Shown here piece after piece: positions 1 through 25,339 of a stretch of DNA of 35,000 bases. The translations under genes were made by a program, and so were the position numbers. Where the stretch lies: NCBI RefSeq assembly GCF_042767895.1, contig NC_091551.1:2019536-2054535 (forward strand), read 5' to 3'. Below the pieces are notes generated by a model. It did not search any database. It had not been told where the DNA came from and saw nothing but the letters and a program-made list of their open reading frames with translations. The DNA is from Penaeus vannamei. Lineage: Eukaryota > Arthropoda > Malacostraca > Decapoda > Penaeidae. Position 1 is the first letter of the stretch, and each line of letters opens with the position of its first letter.

Positions 1-3558
<3,558 letters not shown>

Positions 3559-3570
3559 CCTGCCCAAACC

Positions 3571-5560
3571 CTGAAAATGGAGTCCAGATTTACATAAACA
3601 TGCACTTTGTTTAATATATCAAGTCACCTTTGTATCATCAGTATATCGGCTGAACTTAAGGTAGTAAAAAACAAAAAAAAATCATCCTTGTTTTTCTAAA
3701 ATCGCTATGAGAAGAGGTGATCTAAACTGACTTAAAAACCAGGTGTTAAGCCCATTAGTATATTCTATGTACTTCAGAAAGCACAACTGTATCAGGTACA
3801 GTACTTCAGAAAGCCCGACTATATTACATATAAATTGAACAGGTGTATTATGCACTAAAGAAACCCAAATAATCTTATGAACTTATGAAACCCTAATGAT
3901 AACATTTAGTGAAGAAAACCTTTCAGGGTTTCAGTAATTCATTTACATTAAGTGAACATCACTATCAGTTGCTCTGATACAGGACTTCAAGCAGACAATG
4001 TAACTAAGATCACTTTGCTTTCATTTACCCTATGAACAGTGGTGATTGTAATAAATATCTACATTCCCTCACTCTAGTTCTGTACTGCAAATACTATCAA
4101 TATGATATCTCCTATAGTAAGTATATGTAATACTACTAGAATGCATATAAAGGAGTATTTTAATTACATCTAAAATAAAATGTTTTCTATGAAAAAATAA
4201 AAGCTACCGACTCAAATATGTCCTTGTTTAAATTTCTATTTGCACAGACCAAATGTGTATTCAACTTTACTGGTTATCTATGCTTTTCTTCTTTCGATAT
4301 TATGCTCACTTTCTTTAAATATTATAACTTTCCAACTGATATTATAACTTATTAACTTATGGGAAAAAAAACATTTAAAAATCACTGTACTGATAGATAA
4401 AGTCATTAGCATACTAAATTCTGGAGTAAGTAACTGACAGAGAGAAGTGTCTGTACTTCAGCACCTCATAAGTAAACCCACTTGTTGAAATGGATTTCAA
4501 TTAATGTGTAGATTAAGAAAAACATTTAATTTGCATTAATTAGCTCTTAATGGTAATACAAGGCCATGGTTTATTTATTATGATTCATCTTTAAATTTGC
4601 ATTTTAGTTAGTAATACTATTGTTTAACCTGTATTTATATATAGTTTTCTGCACACTAACTTTATAGAGGTTTAATACTATATCAAAATGAAAGCTTTCA
4701 GCAGTTTGTTTTCATAAGATTTTAATATAGTAGATACAGAAAAAAAAAAAAAAAAAAATTTACTGTGGCTTATGCATTCTTGCAAAGGAATACAACCCTG
4801 TGCATTTATATTCAGCGAAACCAGGCTTGGACTAGCAATAGTGTCAGAGCTATGCACCGTGGCCATTAAATCATCCTTTTGTGCAGTCTGGTATACAATG
4901 GTCATGCCTGTAATTATACATTTTCTACAATTAAAAATTACTTTGGGTCTTTGGTAGGGCCACTACCATAGTTTTACAATTTACTTGACAAATCTAGACA
5001 ATTGCCTTTTACTCATTAAATAATAAAGAATATACAGTTTTTAATTTTTTCTCGACTAAAATATATACATATGCCTCACAACTGAAATAAGTTGTCTTTA
5101 AACTATAATCGCAGACTGCACATACTTCGGTATTTGGCTAACCAAATACCGCGAAATACACACTACATACCACTTAGCACTTTTAATACTCCATATGCTA
5201 GGCTAACCATTTCAAAATTGTTTAAACGGATATCAATATTTCAAATGTATCAACAAGTAACTCGTATACTGTAAATGCAATAAGGTCGTTTTGCATGTGC
5301 CACGAAGACAGAGCCAACATAGGGACCATACATTTTTCTATTCAACCAAAAGCATTGTATTTAATGTCACATTTTCACTGTTTTCACTATTGAATTTCTT
5401 CACATTAGATGGGCAAAATCCAGCAGGAAATAACCACATTGCAAATGCAATACCTCTAACACAAAGGCTTCCCTGCATAACAAAAGCTTCTCACCAACTC
5501 TCAAAGGTTATCTTGGACATTTCAAGGAAAGGGATATATACATACACTCATTTCACCCTA
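3571..5560. other. AT-rich stretch upstream of the BTB coding start; no gene seen
   Basis: Probably the 5' intron of the BTB gene. The only items noted are an A run of about 19 bases at 4740-4758 and a perfect hairpin at 5128-5151. The short open frames here have no recognisable domain. Confidence 0.55.
5128..5151. repeat. Perfect 10-bp inverted repeat with a 4-base loop
   Basis: CGGTATTTGG, the loop CTAA, then CCAAATACCG. The arms match exactly. Function is unknown; it could be a dimeric protein-binding site, a small hairpin or chance. Confidence 0.8.
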
Positions 5561-5569
5561 GCACCTTTA

Positions 5570-6112
5570 GACCTACCCACTGCCCTCCCCCCTTCCGGGC
5601 CAGAGGTAAGCCCCCTAATTAGCGCGGCGGGACCCCTCCCCCTCTCGTCACCACCTCTGTCCTGCATATCCTTCCTTCCTCACTATCCCCAATCACCAGC
5701 TTGCTAAGTCCTTCGTGCCCCTGAACCCTTTTCCTCTTCTCTCCCTGCCCCCCTCCCGCCCCCGCCCCCTGCCCAGGCCTCCCCCCATCAAGGACGGGAA
5801 CAAAAAGGATTTCGTGACAACATAAACAAACATCCACGTACAGCTACCACCATTCCCGCTGTCCTTCCCTCCCGTATACCGTCTCCTGCGGGGCCGCTGC
5901 TATCAGTGGCCATGGTGCATCTCTCTTTCCGAGTCGTGGCGGGCTGGCGGGCGCTAACCTTGTGCGAGAGAGATGACGTTAATCCATAATGGAGGGTGAC
6001 ATCTTGGGGTAAACAGAGCGAGTGTTCGTGGAGGTCATTCCTGCTGCCATCTATCAGGTGAGGATCAAAACAATCGATTCTCGCGTTTTCTTTCTCTCGC
6101 CGGGACGTCACA
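5570..6112 (-). promoter_or_regulatory. GC- and CpG-richer island, candidate BTB gene promoter and first exon
   Basis: Base composition shifts sharply from AT-rich flanks to C/G-rich with many CpGs. The BTB gene needs a non-coding exon upstream of 3570 on the minus strand, and this is the best candidate. A CRE-like GGACGTCA is at 6103-6110. On the minus strand ACAAG followed by GTTAGC near 5956-5966 could be a weak donor. A 107-codon minus-strand frame (5788-6111) crosses the island but shows no domain and is more likely leader sequence than a gene. Confidence 0.4.
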
Positions 6113-6388
6113 GAAAACGGGAAATTGGAGGGGTAACTACTGTCAATAGGCCTAGGGAAAGGGGAAGGGAGAGGTAGCGATGTGCGGGGGAGATGGATAT
6201 CGCTGGTTTTATATAGCCTGGGTTTTTTAGGTCATGTTTTCTCAATGATGACGATTGTGGCTTTAAGGTTTGTGTTACAAGATAGGCGCGTTCTGGCGAG
6301 CGCAATTGTCTGCATTTTTGAGCGTGTATGCGATAATACCGTGATTGACATTTAATGGTTGAATAAAAACACCAAATATTTAACCATC

Positions 6389-6394
6389 TTTATT
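6389..6394 (-). terminator. Polyadenylation signal AATAAA of RpL37
   Basis: AATAAA on the minus strand lies 7 bases after the RpL37 stop codon, implying a very short 3' untranslated region, as is common for ribosomal protein genes. Confidence 0.75.
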
Positions 6395-6401
6395 GATTAA
6401 A

Positions 6402-9400
6402 CTATTTGTTGGTACGAATCTTCTTCGTTGGGGCCTTGCCCTCACGGAAGCCATTCCTGAGGAAGAAAAAAAGAAGCATGTTACAGCGTGTCCTCGGAAC
6501 GACTTAGAAACTTCATAAACTAATAAACTTCATAAACAACTATTAACAAACAAGTAATATATGTAAATAAAGTAACCACAACCCAAGCCCGGGAAATGAG
6601 CCATGAACACTCACTTGAAGCGCCTGCGTACAACCTTGAGGTAGCGGAGACGGCCGGTGCCGGTCGTCTTCCTGCGGATGGCCTTGATGGACCAATTGTC
6701 TGCAAAGAAATGCAATTATCAACAGCGGCCCAATAATATGCGCGTAAGGGTGTAAATAAAGCTGACATTAATGCAACATCTGCCAAGGGCTCCTGCCATC
6801 TCGACCACTCAGTAATGAATAACTTATTTGGCGCTGCGATTCCGATGCAGGAAGTTGACATGGATTTCGCAGACCAATATCAAATGACATGGTTAATCCA
6901 TACTATACTATAAAACACGGCAGTCTCCGAGTACCAAACTCGGGTGGCTCATTCATGGAAAAATAAACTTTATGCAATCGACACCGAGAATTTTTAAACA
7001 TTCTATATCGCATAATACAGGCAATATACACATTTTGCGTAAGTCGGATAGGTTATGGATAAAGGGAGCGAGATGGAGAATAAACAAATGGAGACAAAGA
7101 CAAGGAGAAATAAGAGAAGAATAGAGAAATGGAGAATAAATGTCGAATGTGGAGCATAGTAGGAAGAATGGAAGGCAAGGAGAGTGGAACCGAGCCTTTG
7201 AGAGGAATAGGCGAGGTACATAGCAAGGACGAAAATATAGGCACGGTAGCGGTAAGAGAATAAAGATGTCGAATAAGCGCAGGTGAAAAAGCTGCAAAGT
7301 AGGGTAAGAAGGGTTGGGTGAAACGGAAGAGCCAGCGGGGTAGAGAAGACGAAAGTGGAAAAGGACAAAAAAAGGGACAAGGTAAGGTAAAGAGCGAACA
7401 AGGCAGGAAAGGAAGGGGGTATGACGGAATAAAAGGTTAGGATAAAACAAGAGGATTAGTATACCTAATAGAAATGGGATAAGTAGTGTGGCCGCGGCGC
7501 TCGATTCTCAGGCTTAATCGCAACTGACAACACTTGTCATTGTTACCTGTTCATTTTGCGCAATCTCTAGAGATTGAAATAGGACATTGTAGACAGCTGG
7601 GCTGCCAGGGTACGACGGCAACCCTCGGACTTGAGCGCCGCGGAAATGGCAGGCAAAGGGAAGAATGCGGGCGGACAAAAAGACACAAGCTACCGAACCT
7701 CGGATGCGCCAAGGGGAAAATATGAGAGGGGGAAGAGAATACAAAACGGAGAGGATAAAATTTGGGTAAGAGGGTAAATGTGAATGGTGGAAACCGAGAC
7801 CCAGCCAAACTTACAGCGCCTAAGCTTCTTCTTGGGGTAGCCGCATTGCGCACACTGCTTCTTCTGAATGTGGTAAGAAGACTTCCCACATCGACGGCAC
7901 AAAGTGTGCGTCTTATTGTTCCGCTTTCCGAAGGACGATGTACCCTTCGTCTGTAGGGAAAGAAAGAAAAGAATTGGTAGCTGCACATTTACAGAGCAAA
8001 TTTAGAATCACTGTTCGGGGGGAGGGGGGTTAGGATAGTGTGGGGTTAGCTTAGTGTTCTAAAGAAAGTTAAAGCAAAGACAATTTATTTTCAACATTTA
8101 ACAAATTTATGATTCTGCTGTCAAAAACCACCCCTACTGCTCAACGGAAGTACAGGTATTATCAGTTAACTTGAAGTGCATTTACATTGTCTAGCGAAGG
8201 TAAAATGTGTGCTTTGCCTTAGAATAGATTCATGGAAATTCAGAACAGGACCACAAAAACACTAGTCTCCCCCCCTCCCCCTCAAACAAAGGCTAATAAA
8301 TATTTCCTATGTACAGTAAGACGGAACTTGGATGGGTTCTTTGTGGCGATCACTGGTCTTAAGCTGGGGATGTAGATTCACAAACTTTACAAGTGACTGG
8401 CTTTACCCTCCCACTATTTTCAACAAGGAAAATATAGTTCACTGTAGTTTTTTAAATTAAACTAATGCTATCAATTTCAAAATCAGGGCATTATAATTAT
8501 CAAGGTTCTCAAATAGAACTACTAGCATTAAAAGATAATTTACAAAAATCAAGAAATACAGTAAACAGGCAGGATAGGGAATACTAGTAATGACGACTCT
8601 TTAGTGACTAAGTAATAAGTGTTGAGAATCAAATTAATATATTGATCATAACATGTGTGTACATCTCATCCCAAGCCACTACATGTTTTCTGGCTATTAC
8701 CTCTTTGGTCTTTCTACACGTTCATAACTTCTACCTTGATAATCAAGCTTTCCTAGTTTACGAGAGAATCTGCTGTACTGTATAACCAAATTCTTCTCAG
8801 GTGTTGCTGTTCTAGCTGACAAAGTTTAAAGCATTGTATGTAGATGTGACAAGTGCATACAACTTGCATGGTTTAATAATTTAAAAAGTTACATATATAA
8901 AATTTACCTCATTACCTACCATACTTGGATTAACACCTACAGTGAACTAACACCAATTCTATATATCCTGAATAGAAACAAATCACAAGTACACTCCCTT
9001 TGTTAGAGCACACTGTTTTGCACATCCAATTACAAACAAGAAATCGAAGGTAAAATTTAGTTCCAAACAAACAGAAGTATACGTATAATTTAATTGCTTC
9101 CTTATTTATGAATGAATATGCAACTGTATACAATGGTCATGTTTTGAGGATATGAATGTACTGACAACCCCGATAGTCTATTTCAATCTGCAGTTTAGTT
9201 CAAGTCTGCAAAACTACAGTTTTTCACCATGACAAAGGCAAATAGTTACTAATTTTAATAAATTATATAGCCTGGGATCTGTCACATTTGTATCACTTGC
9301 CATAGTGGTAACACTGGTACACTATCAAAATTTAGTTAATTATACAGTAATACTAGCTTATGTGTGTACCACTGGTCAGATGTGTCATAGTAGCTCAAGC

Positions 9401-12077
9401 CTTTGAGAATGAAAAGGATTCCATGTCCAGTGAAATTAAATTATTAAACTTTTTGCTTATCACTTGGTTATAGGTTTCCGGGAGTGACAATAATAGAGGG
9501 AAATGGACAATGCCATCTTATAGAGCGAGAGAAATAGAATAAACAATAGTATAGCTGCAACGGCCTCATATCTATCAGTAAGCCATGAAAATGTCAGCTG
9601 CATATCACCACTCAGACCAAGTCCACAACACCCTCACACAGCCAGAGTTCTTAATGACCGTTTTCTATAGGGTGGCATGAAGTGATAATAAATGGGGGGT
9701 ACAGGGGGGCTTGTCTAGGGAATAAATAGAAGCTAGAAAAGTTAAGTTGGGTGTTTGGGTTCGTATGATACCCTGGTTTTGAGAGAGTCTGGAGGGTGCG
9801 TTGCTCTTGGTAATAATTACCATTGCTTTTATAATCCATTCGTGAACAAAAAGTTCTGAAATTTGTTTACACTGCATCAATAATAGTCACTAACCTTGCA
9901 AGGGTGAGTTATTAAATCTAAACATTTCAAGTGTTTACTGTAAGGTGGCATACAAGAATGGTAATGTCACAATTGAAAGATCACAGAAAGCATTGCTTAG
10001 AGCTTAAATCCATTTGGAGCTCCTAAGGTTCAGCTTAGAAGGCAACTTAGAATTAGTGTGATGAGGAATTGAGGGTCAGTCTCTGGCAAATGCTTGTCTA
10101 CTGTAAAGAATTACCCTAAGCTCTGATAACTTTATCTACAAATATTAAGCGACATCTATGTTAATTGTGTGTACAAATAGGCGAAGACCTATTTTGTCTG
10201 CTCCAAGTATGAAATAAAGAGCAAAATCTCACGAATACACATTTCCCTAAGACAGTATAAACGCAAGGCTCAGGAAAAGCCCTGTTTATCTTACTTGCAT
10301 AGATGACTGATCTTAGTGGCACAAAAACTCCTTGAATGTGAAACAAAGCAAATTACATTCTGCTTGGTTATTTGCAAAGCTGATCATTAAGGTCAGCATG
10401 GGAATATTTGCAAGTGAAATTCTAGGACTTCTTGATAGAAGTTTTGGCTGATGCTATCCTAAACTGCTTTTAAAAGACATTTTATCAGAGGCTTCTCATT
10501 CTTATAACATGGTTTATATTCAGAAAATAAATATATTACAGAGTAAATAAAGAAACTTGAATGTATTCTTGGGCACTTCCATCCACACAATTTTATTGCA
10601 TACTACTTTTGGCATTATGCCAAACAAGAAAATTAAAAAATCTGGCAATGATAGGAGACTAAAATAAGACCAAAGTACATAATGAAATGCACAAAGAGCT
10701 ACAATTTGCAGCCTACTTTAGTGAAGCTATCTTGTAACTGCAAAACTAGTGAAGGGTTAGAATACTTGTGATCTCACGATAAAACTCAAGATTAGGTTTG
10801 GTTAGTACTTACTACCTGGAAATAAAGTGTGTGTACACACATGCATGTTTGCCATGTGCCTAACTGCAAGGAATCATATATGGCAGCCGTACACTTAACA
10901 CTAGCGAAGTATGAGGCTGAAGCAGTGTATGACTATGCTCAATAAGAAGGCGGAGTTCATTTCCCACTATTTGTGTGTCCCTTTCAGTAACATTTACCTG
11001 ACAACTATAACGACAAGGACAAAAGGCAAAGCATCATATCATGAAATGGTAAGGATACATTGGGGCATTTATTTACTTTCAGCCTAATACCCCTGCCAGG
11101 ATTGCAAACCACATTGACCAGCTAGAAAGAGCCATAATATATCGTAGCAACATCCAACAGTTCCTGGGCAAGTTTTTGAAATGATACAATTTTTATTTCA
11201 GCAACTTGTTTCACCTTGACTAGCAATTTTTGTTCGATAGCAAAATTTAGCGAGTTCTAAGATGCAGACTTACTTTAGATAATTGACTAATATTTCACAT
11301 ACAGTAAACCTCGTGCTTTATACTGCAGTTTTCTAAACAAAACGACAAAAATACACGCCTTTAATCCTGGACGCAATCCAATGGAACCGAATTACGATGC
11401 TACAGCATCTTCGTCAACTTTAAAGTCTATGCACTGTCTCGTAAAATATAAGATACTTTGTTTACAATTCTGATTTCATAAACTTAGGCCTATACTCTTG
11501 GAAAAAAAAAAAACTAACTTTTACACATTTCTGCCCTTCTACTTATTAGATGTTGATGTAACCTCGCGTATCAAGATAGAAAACGCAAGATATTTATTCA
11601 TCCGCTTAAACAATCCCCGACAACTTCGCAAATCATTTAAAATCGCGTATTCCTACAGCATCAAAATACACGGCGACCACGTTCTTTCGCTAGAGTTTCG
11701 ACCATTTCCTCGCTTCTGTACGAGTTTTAAGATGGAATATCCCGAAATTACAGAGACTAACGTAACCTCCTCTGCCTGTAATTAATCGTCCCAGGGGTAA
11801 TTTCGGCTAAATAAGGCCCTTTTCCCCCCCGGTCTCTCCCTCGCCGCCTCCCAACACACCATGTGATCGGCGACAAAACAACCCACGTTTCCTCGACCCG
11901 TCACAAGTCTACCTCATTTCTCGCTCATTTCACGACGAAAACGCCGCTTCTCCTTCTCCTCCTTGCCATTCATTCCCCCTGCTTCACAGTCCGAGCCTCG
12001 AAAAGCCTTCCAGCTCCTCGCCATGGGGTTAAAATTCACACATAATTCCGGAGACGAAAGGAGCGCTCACTCACCAT
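6402..12077 (-). CDS. RpL37: 60S ribosomal protein L37 (eL37)
   Basis: The coding exons on the minus strand are 12077-12075 (just the ATG, followed directly by GTGAGT), 7950-7815, 6699-6615 and 6456-6402 with stop TAG at 6404-6402. They sum to 279 bases, or 92 residues plus stop, the usual eL37 length. The protein begins MTKGTSSFGKRNNKTHTLC, has the eL37 zinc ribbon (Cys19, Cys22, Cys34, Cys37) and the conserved YNWSIKA, KTTGTGRLRYLKVVRRRF and NGFREG segments. eL37 is a small zinc-binding protein of the large ribosomal subunit that packs against rRNA. An intron immediately after the initiator ATG is typical of ribosomal protein genes. Intron 1 is unusually long here at 4.1 kb. The gene shares a 0.4-kb upstream interval with the divergent FBXO4-like gene. 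Confidence 0.97.
7951..12074 (-). other. Intron 1 of RpL37, 4.1 kb
   Basis: It is bounded by GTGAGT at 12074 and CTACAG at 7951. The sequence is AT-rich and unique-looking. No microsatellite, coding exon, tRNA or clear box C/D snoRNA was found in it by eye. Confidence 0.7.
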
Positions 12078-12110
12078 GTTGTTTCCGCGACCAGAAAGAC
12101 TGATCCCACA
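12078..12110 (-). promoter_or_regulatory. RpL37 transcription start with 5'TOP-like tract
   Basis: On the minus strand the pyrimidine run CTTTCT begins at 12098, about 20 bases before the ATG. A C followed by pyrimidines is the terminal oligopyrimidine signature that places ribosomal protein mRNAs under growth-dependent translational control. There is no TATA box nearby. The exact start is inferred. Confidence 0.55.
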
Positions 12111-12125
12111 ATGCTTTGCGACTTG

Positions 12126-12357
12126 TGACGTCACCAACGCGCCCTGACGTCACGGAAGGGATACGACGGAACGCTTGCTTTGAAACGTTAATATTTTATT
12201 TCGGGACGTATTGTCTGTTTCTTACTATCTGAAGATATGTAGATTTTAGTTATATTTATTTGTGGATGTTGGTTTAAGTTTTTGATTGGTGTTATGCTTT
12301 ATTTTGCAAGTAGATAAGGATAATATTTTGTGACGTCACTGATTTATAATGACGTCA
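12126..12357. promoter_or_regulatory. Divergent promoter with four CRE (TGACGTCA) sites
   Basis: Perfect TGACGTCA palindromes lie at 12126-12133, 12145-12152, 12331-12338 and 12350-12357, all followed by C. The first pair is within about 55 bases of the RpL37 start, the second about 150 bases before the FBXO4 ATG. Both pairs have a start-to-start distance of 19 bases. This octamer is the classical binding site of CREB/ATF bZIP dimers. That it drives both genes is inference. Confidence 0.7.
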
Positions 12358-12498
12358 CTGTGAGAGGCATTCGTATGATTTTTTTGTTTTGCTTTTTCTA
12401 TCATTTATGGCATTCTTTTACACGGATAATGTCATTTTCTATATCAGAATGTCTCAACAGGCACTAAAAGTTTTCATTCTTCACCTCAATTAGCTTTT

Positions 12499-22028
<9,530 letters not shown>

Positions 22029-24301
22029 AATAGGGGAGCATCTGTTGTCTTCCTCTCTCTAAATCTTTATGTATTTGAAGTGATTATTGTGATAATTTTA
22101 CCAATTTTATAAAGAGTGTTCAGTGTTGGTGTGGTCTTGTATTTTTTATGAATGCGTTTATTTTTTTTGTGATTTGTAAACTTGTGTACAGGTATATTCT
22201 TGAAAACTGTGAATGACAATGTCTGGTCATGTGAAGGTGCAGCTAATATATTTCTTTGTTTTCTTGGTCTGTTATATAATTCTGACAATTGAGTATTTAT
22301 ATGATAAAGTCATGATTTTAAACTTTCCTGACATCGGCATTTTAAAATCCTGCAACTCCTCTATGACGGATCTTCCAGGCAAGGAGTTAAACCCTCTCAA
22401 AGAAGGTTTATTGTGATTCTGCATTATTCTATCCTTTTATATAATGGTAATACAGTGAGCATTACATATAGTCAGAAAATTATAGAAATGATGCTTGGTC
22501 AAGAGATTTCAGGCTTTTTTTTTTTTGTTGTTGTTTCCTGCTTAAGGATTTACCTTTAACCCAGTGGCAATAGATGATATATTACACCATGGAGAAAAGT
22601 CATAGGTGATGGCTGATTATCTGCCGGTTTGTTAGAATTGTGTGAAGCCTGACCCAAAGAATATTCGTATACTTGACATGCATACTCAAAGAAATAAATG
22701 CATATTTATCAGTCTAGATATGCATATCAACTTGGCAAATAGATAGTTAAATGCATATCTATCAGATATATAGACAGATATGCCTTTATTTCTGCGTCTG
22801 TATTTATGAAAATTCATTGGGTCGGGCCTGGCACAATTTTAACAAATGTCATGAGTTTACGTCCTGATTATTGGGATGAGATCTCGTGTGTGCCACCACG
22901 TACTGGACAATTGCTCAGGCGTGGAGCTGCACACCATGATAAATGCTCATTTTTGTCTGATTTTCCTTGAAGGTTTTCTTGTTTTTAGGAAAAGGAGACT
23001 ATATATTTTTTTTTATTATGATTATGAATTCAAGAACATACAAACTTAACTTCTCATCTAAACATTTTGGAAAAATGACTAACTTATAAACATGGATGAA
23101 ATTTTGGAAACAGAATTTAGGTTGCAGGGTCTGTATCATCATAATCCCTTGAGCTCTTTAGGAAACCTGCAAGATATTAGGTATGTTGTAACCAATGCCA
23201 TGACTTAGTGCTTTGTGCATATCTTCTTGTTCAAAAGGCCAGTTTTTATGTTTGCAAGCCACATAATGTTAAGAAGTGCATCCTTTCAAACAAGTGAAGC
23301 AATTTGAAGACTACAGACCTAGATGAGTACCTTTGTACCTTTACAGACAGAATTAACATTACCATTGGCAAAACTATTGCAAGTATGTCTTTGTCTAATA
23401 TCATGCCATCTTACATAACTGCAACATATCCATGACAGATAGAATGTATTGTATTTACTTTTAGGAATAATTTGTATTATTTATATATATTATTTCAAGA
23501 CAATTGATGTTATGGGTATCGGAAATTGTGAGAGGAAAGATTTTATATGTTATTTTACATGGATGACTGTGTGTTATATTACATGCTGGTAATGTAAAAG
23601 CTGCCAGATCTTTAGTTACTTTGTGTGTTTATGGAGTGTTTTAGTCAAGACTGTTAAGTGAAAATGATATGTTTGGTTGAAAACATGGGAGAAATGTTGT
23701 ATTTAGGCTGTCTGCTCCAAGAACCACTGGGAGATAAATTACCTGATATTCAAAGAAATAGGTAGGTAACCAATGGATGAACTGAATGGTAGGAAAGTAG
23801 GTATTATGCTAGGAGTTGTTTTACAGAAACCAGTTTTCTGGGGCTTATTTGTTTCCTAGGATTATGTCCATATTTTTATATAATTATGAAACTTGTGGCA
23901 GGAATTGTTCCAAGGATTTGAATACCAAAGGTTAGAAAAATTAGATATTAAATTAAGTTGAAATATTACTGGAATGCTCTTTAGCCCTTTTTATAGCATG
24001 GAAATAAGATTGTCTCCATGATTTTTCCTTTTTAAGGATTAAAGGGCATATGTGAAGTAATTATCGTACATTGTTTAATAATGTATGTTAAGTCTATTCA
24101 TGCAAAAAAAAAATTCAAAGAGACCCTCTGGTATCCCCCAAAATCCCATAGCAACGCCCTTAGAAATGGATCCAAAACTCGGCGGTCTTCGGCAATTCCC
24201 AGAAACATGGAGAATCTTGTTGAATAGTGTGATACACACAGTGCACCACGAGTCAAGGATATCTCGGAATTGTTTCAAGCTATTAAAGTTTGTAACAAAG
24301 G
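22029..24301. other. Region downstream of FBXO4; one MITE, otherwise nothing recognised
   Basis: AT-rich sequence holding MITE copy 2 (22624-22846). No canonical AATAAA was noticed in the first roughly 600 bases after the FBXO4 stop, so the end of that transcript is unplaced; the AATAAA near 22692 lies inside the MITE. Confidence 0.6.
22624..22846. mobile_element. Fold-back MITE, copy 2
   Basis: The left arm starts CCGGTTTGTTAGAATTGTG and the right arm ends CACAATTTTAACAAA, forming inverted repeats. The arms continue to match each other inward (GACCC, ATAAATGCATAT, TATCAG). All four arms of the two copies in this window align, so the element is close to one long palindrome. The centre has only short TATC/GATA motifs, unlike copy 1. 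Confidence 0.72.
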
Positions 24302-24516
24302 ATGCTGCGGCATTGTGTAGCAATTCATTGTTCCCATTCATGTCACCAGCTATTTGAATGGCCAAAAGACCACAACAGAGCAAGGAAGTGGACACGTTTT
24401 GTGCATGCCAAGCGGAGCAACTTTCAACCTGTGCCAACCAGCATACTTTGCCTGAAACACTTCAAGCCCAGTTGCTTTGTGAACAGAATGGCTTATGACA
24501 TGGGATTTGCAAAACG
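24302..24516 (+). CDS. THAP zinc-finger domain exon (partial gene)
   Basis: About 71 codons from ATG 24302 encode a THAP-type C2CH finger. It reads CVAIHC, then FEWPKD, RARKW, KRSNFQP, then CLKHF and CFVN. The order Cys-x4-Cys, Trp, Cys-x2-His-Phe is the THAP signature, used by transcription regulators and by some domesticated or active DNA-transposon proteins to bind DNA. The frame ends at CGG-TAG, where CG followed by GTAGGT looks like a splice donor after position 24516. The AVPTIF-like end of the THAP domain would then be in a later exon, which I could not identify. The loop between the Cys pair and FEWPKD is short. The gene could be a host regulator or a transposon remnant. Confidence 0.68.
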
Positions 24517-25060
24517 GTAGGTCATTTCCAATTTAAATTTGTCAAGATCACAAACAGCGCAAAACAAATTCTGAAAGAGTTTGTTTGGTGGTGTAGCAAA
24601 CATTCATTGCGTGGGTACGACACAGTGTGCCGAGTGTATTGCAAGTCTGCATGTAATCTTCATTGCAGTACATCATAGGCCTCCTACTAGTTCATCTAAA
24701 TAATAGCTGGTAAAAACTGACATCATCTGGCACATGTTAACAAAACAGGAATAGGAACATGCTCTTTTTTACTTTCTCGAGAATGCTATCATCAGCTGAT
24801 GTCTGATCCAGTATGGATTGATGTACATGGCGATGTACAGTTGTATTACTACACAGAGGTAGGGTAGGTACACGCCAAAAAGCACAACATAAATAAATAC
24901 CGATGCCCTTCCACTCGCGAATGGATGTAGGCCTGCGCCACTGGTGCAGACAAGAGATAGCTCAGCCTGCAAAAATTTTGTACCATACAGAAGCGGGATC
25001 ACACGTTCGTTATATAAAAAATAATTTAGAAAATTACCATTCATTCAATCTCTTCGGGTC

Positions 25061-25288
25061 TCAACGCCACTCCATGTCTGGCTGGTTTGGCACAACTTCC
25101 ACGACATCCACAGCATCGGGCTCGTGCATGTACGGTCCAGCAACCATTAACCCTTGATATTCCTCCTCTTCCAACTCTTTGAAGACATAGGCACCCTTTG
25201 AAGAAGTTGTACCAATGTCCTCATTGGAATAATCCGATGAAACTTCACTGATTTCACTGCTGCTGTAGTCTTGTAGTGAGTCCGCCAT
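25061..25288 (-). CDS. Acidic 75-residue ORF, possible first exon of a P2X7-like-domain protein
   Basis: ATG at 25288-25286 opens a frame beginning MADSLQDYSSSEISEVSSDY and ending GPYMHEPDAV...PDMEWR before TGA. The Ser/Asp/Glu-rich start followed by PYxxEP, an acidic linker and a Trp resembles the N-terminal part of the uncharacterised proteins annotated as P2X purinoceptor 7-like in aquatic animals, where a W-C-x-C-G-x-C zinc segment follows. That segment is absent here, so either GTTGAG after TGGC is a donor and the rest is in another exon, or the copy is truncated. A perfect CRE lies 40 bases upstream. It converges on the THAP exon. The family match is from memory and weak. Confidence 0.4.
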   Translation of the reverse strand: MADSLQDYSSSEISEVSSDYSNEDIGTTSSKGAYVFKELEEEEYQGLMVAGPYMHEPDAVDVVEVVPNQPDMEWR

Positions 25289-25327
25289 GTATTGAATGCA
25301 AAGAATGTTGTAATCGTGTTCTTAAAT

Positions 25328-25335
25328 TGACGTCA
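25328..25335. promoter_or_regulatory. CRE palindrome upstream of the 25061-25288 ORF
   Basis: TGACGTCA followed by C, 40 bases before the minus-strand ATG. A nearby CCGGGTTCCGGAT offers ETS-like GGA cores. This is the fifth perfect CRE noticed in the window. Confidence 0.5.
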
Positions 25336-25339
25336 CACA

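Noticed and set aside
5788..6111. 107-codon minus-strand frame
   Set aside because: No recognisable domain; it crosses a GC-rich probable promoter/leader region where open frames are common.
7003..7450. Overlapping Phe/Leu/Ser-rich minus-strand frames of 132 and 165 codons
   Set aside because: They fall in RpL37 intron 2 over a purine-rich stretch and show no domain.
6457..7814. Possible snoRNA in RpL37 introns 2-3
   Set aside because: No convincing paired C/D boxes or H/ACA fold could be found by eye on either strand.
4891..9140. Shared 15-mer GTATACAATGGTCAT near 4890 and 9125
   Set aside because: Flanks do not match, and a few such matches are expected by chance in 35 kb of AT-rich sequence.
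24075..24437. 120-codon minus-strand frame
   Set aside because: It is antisense to the THAP exon, which has clear domain signatures on the plus strand.
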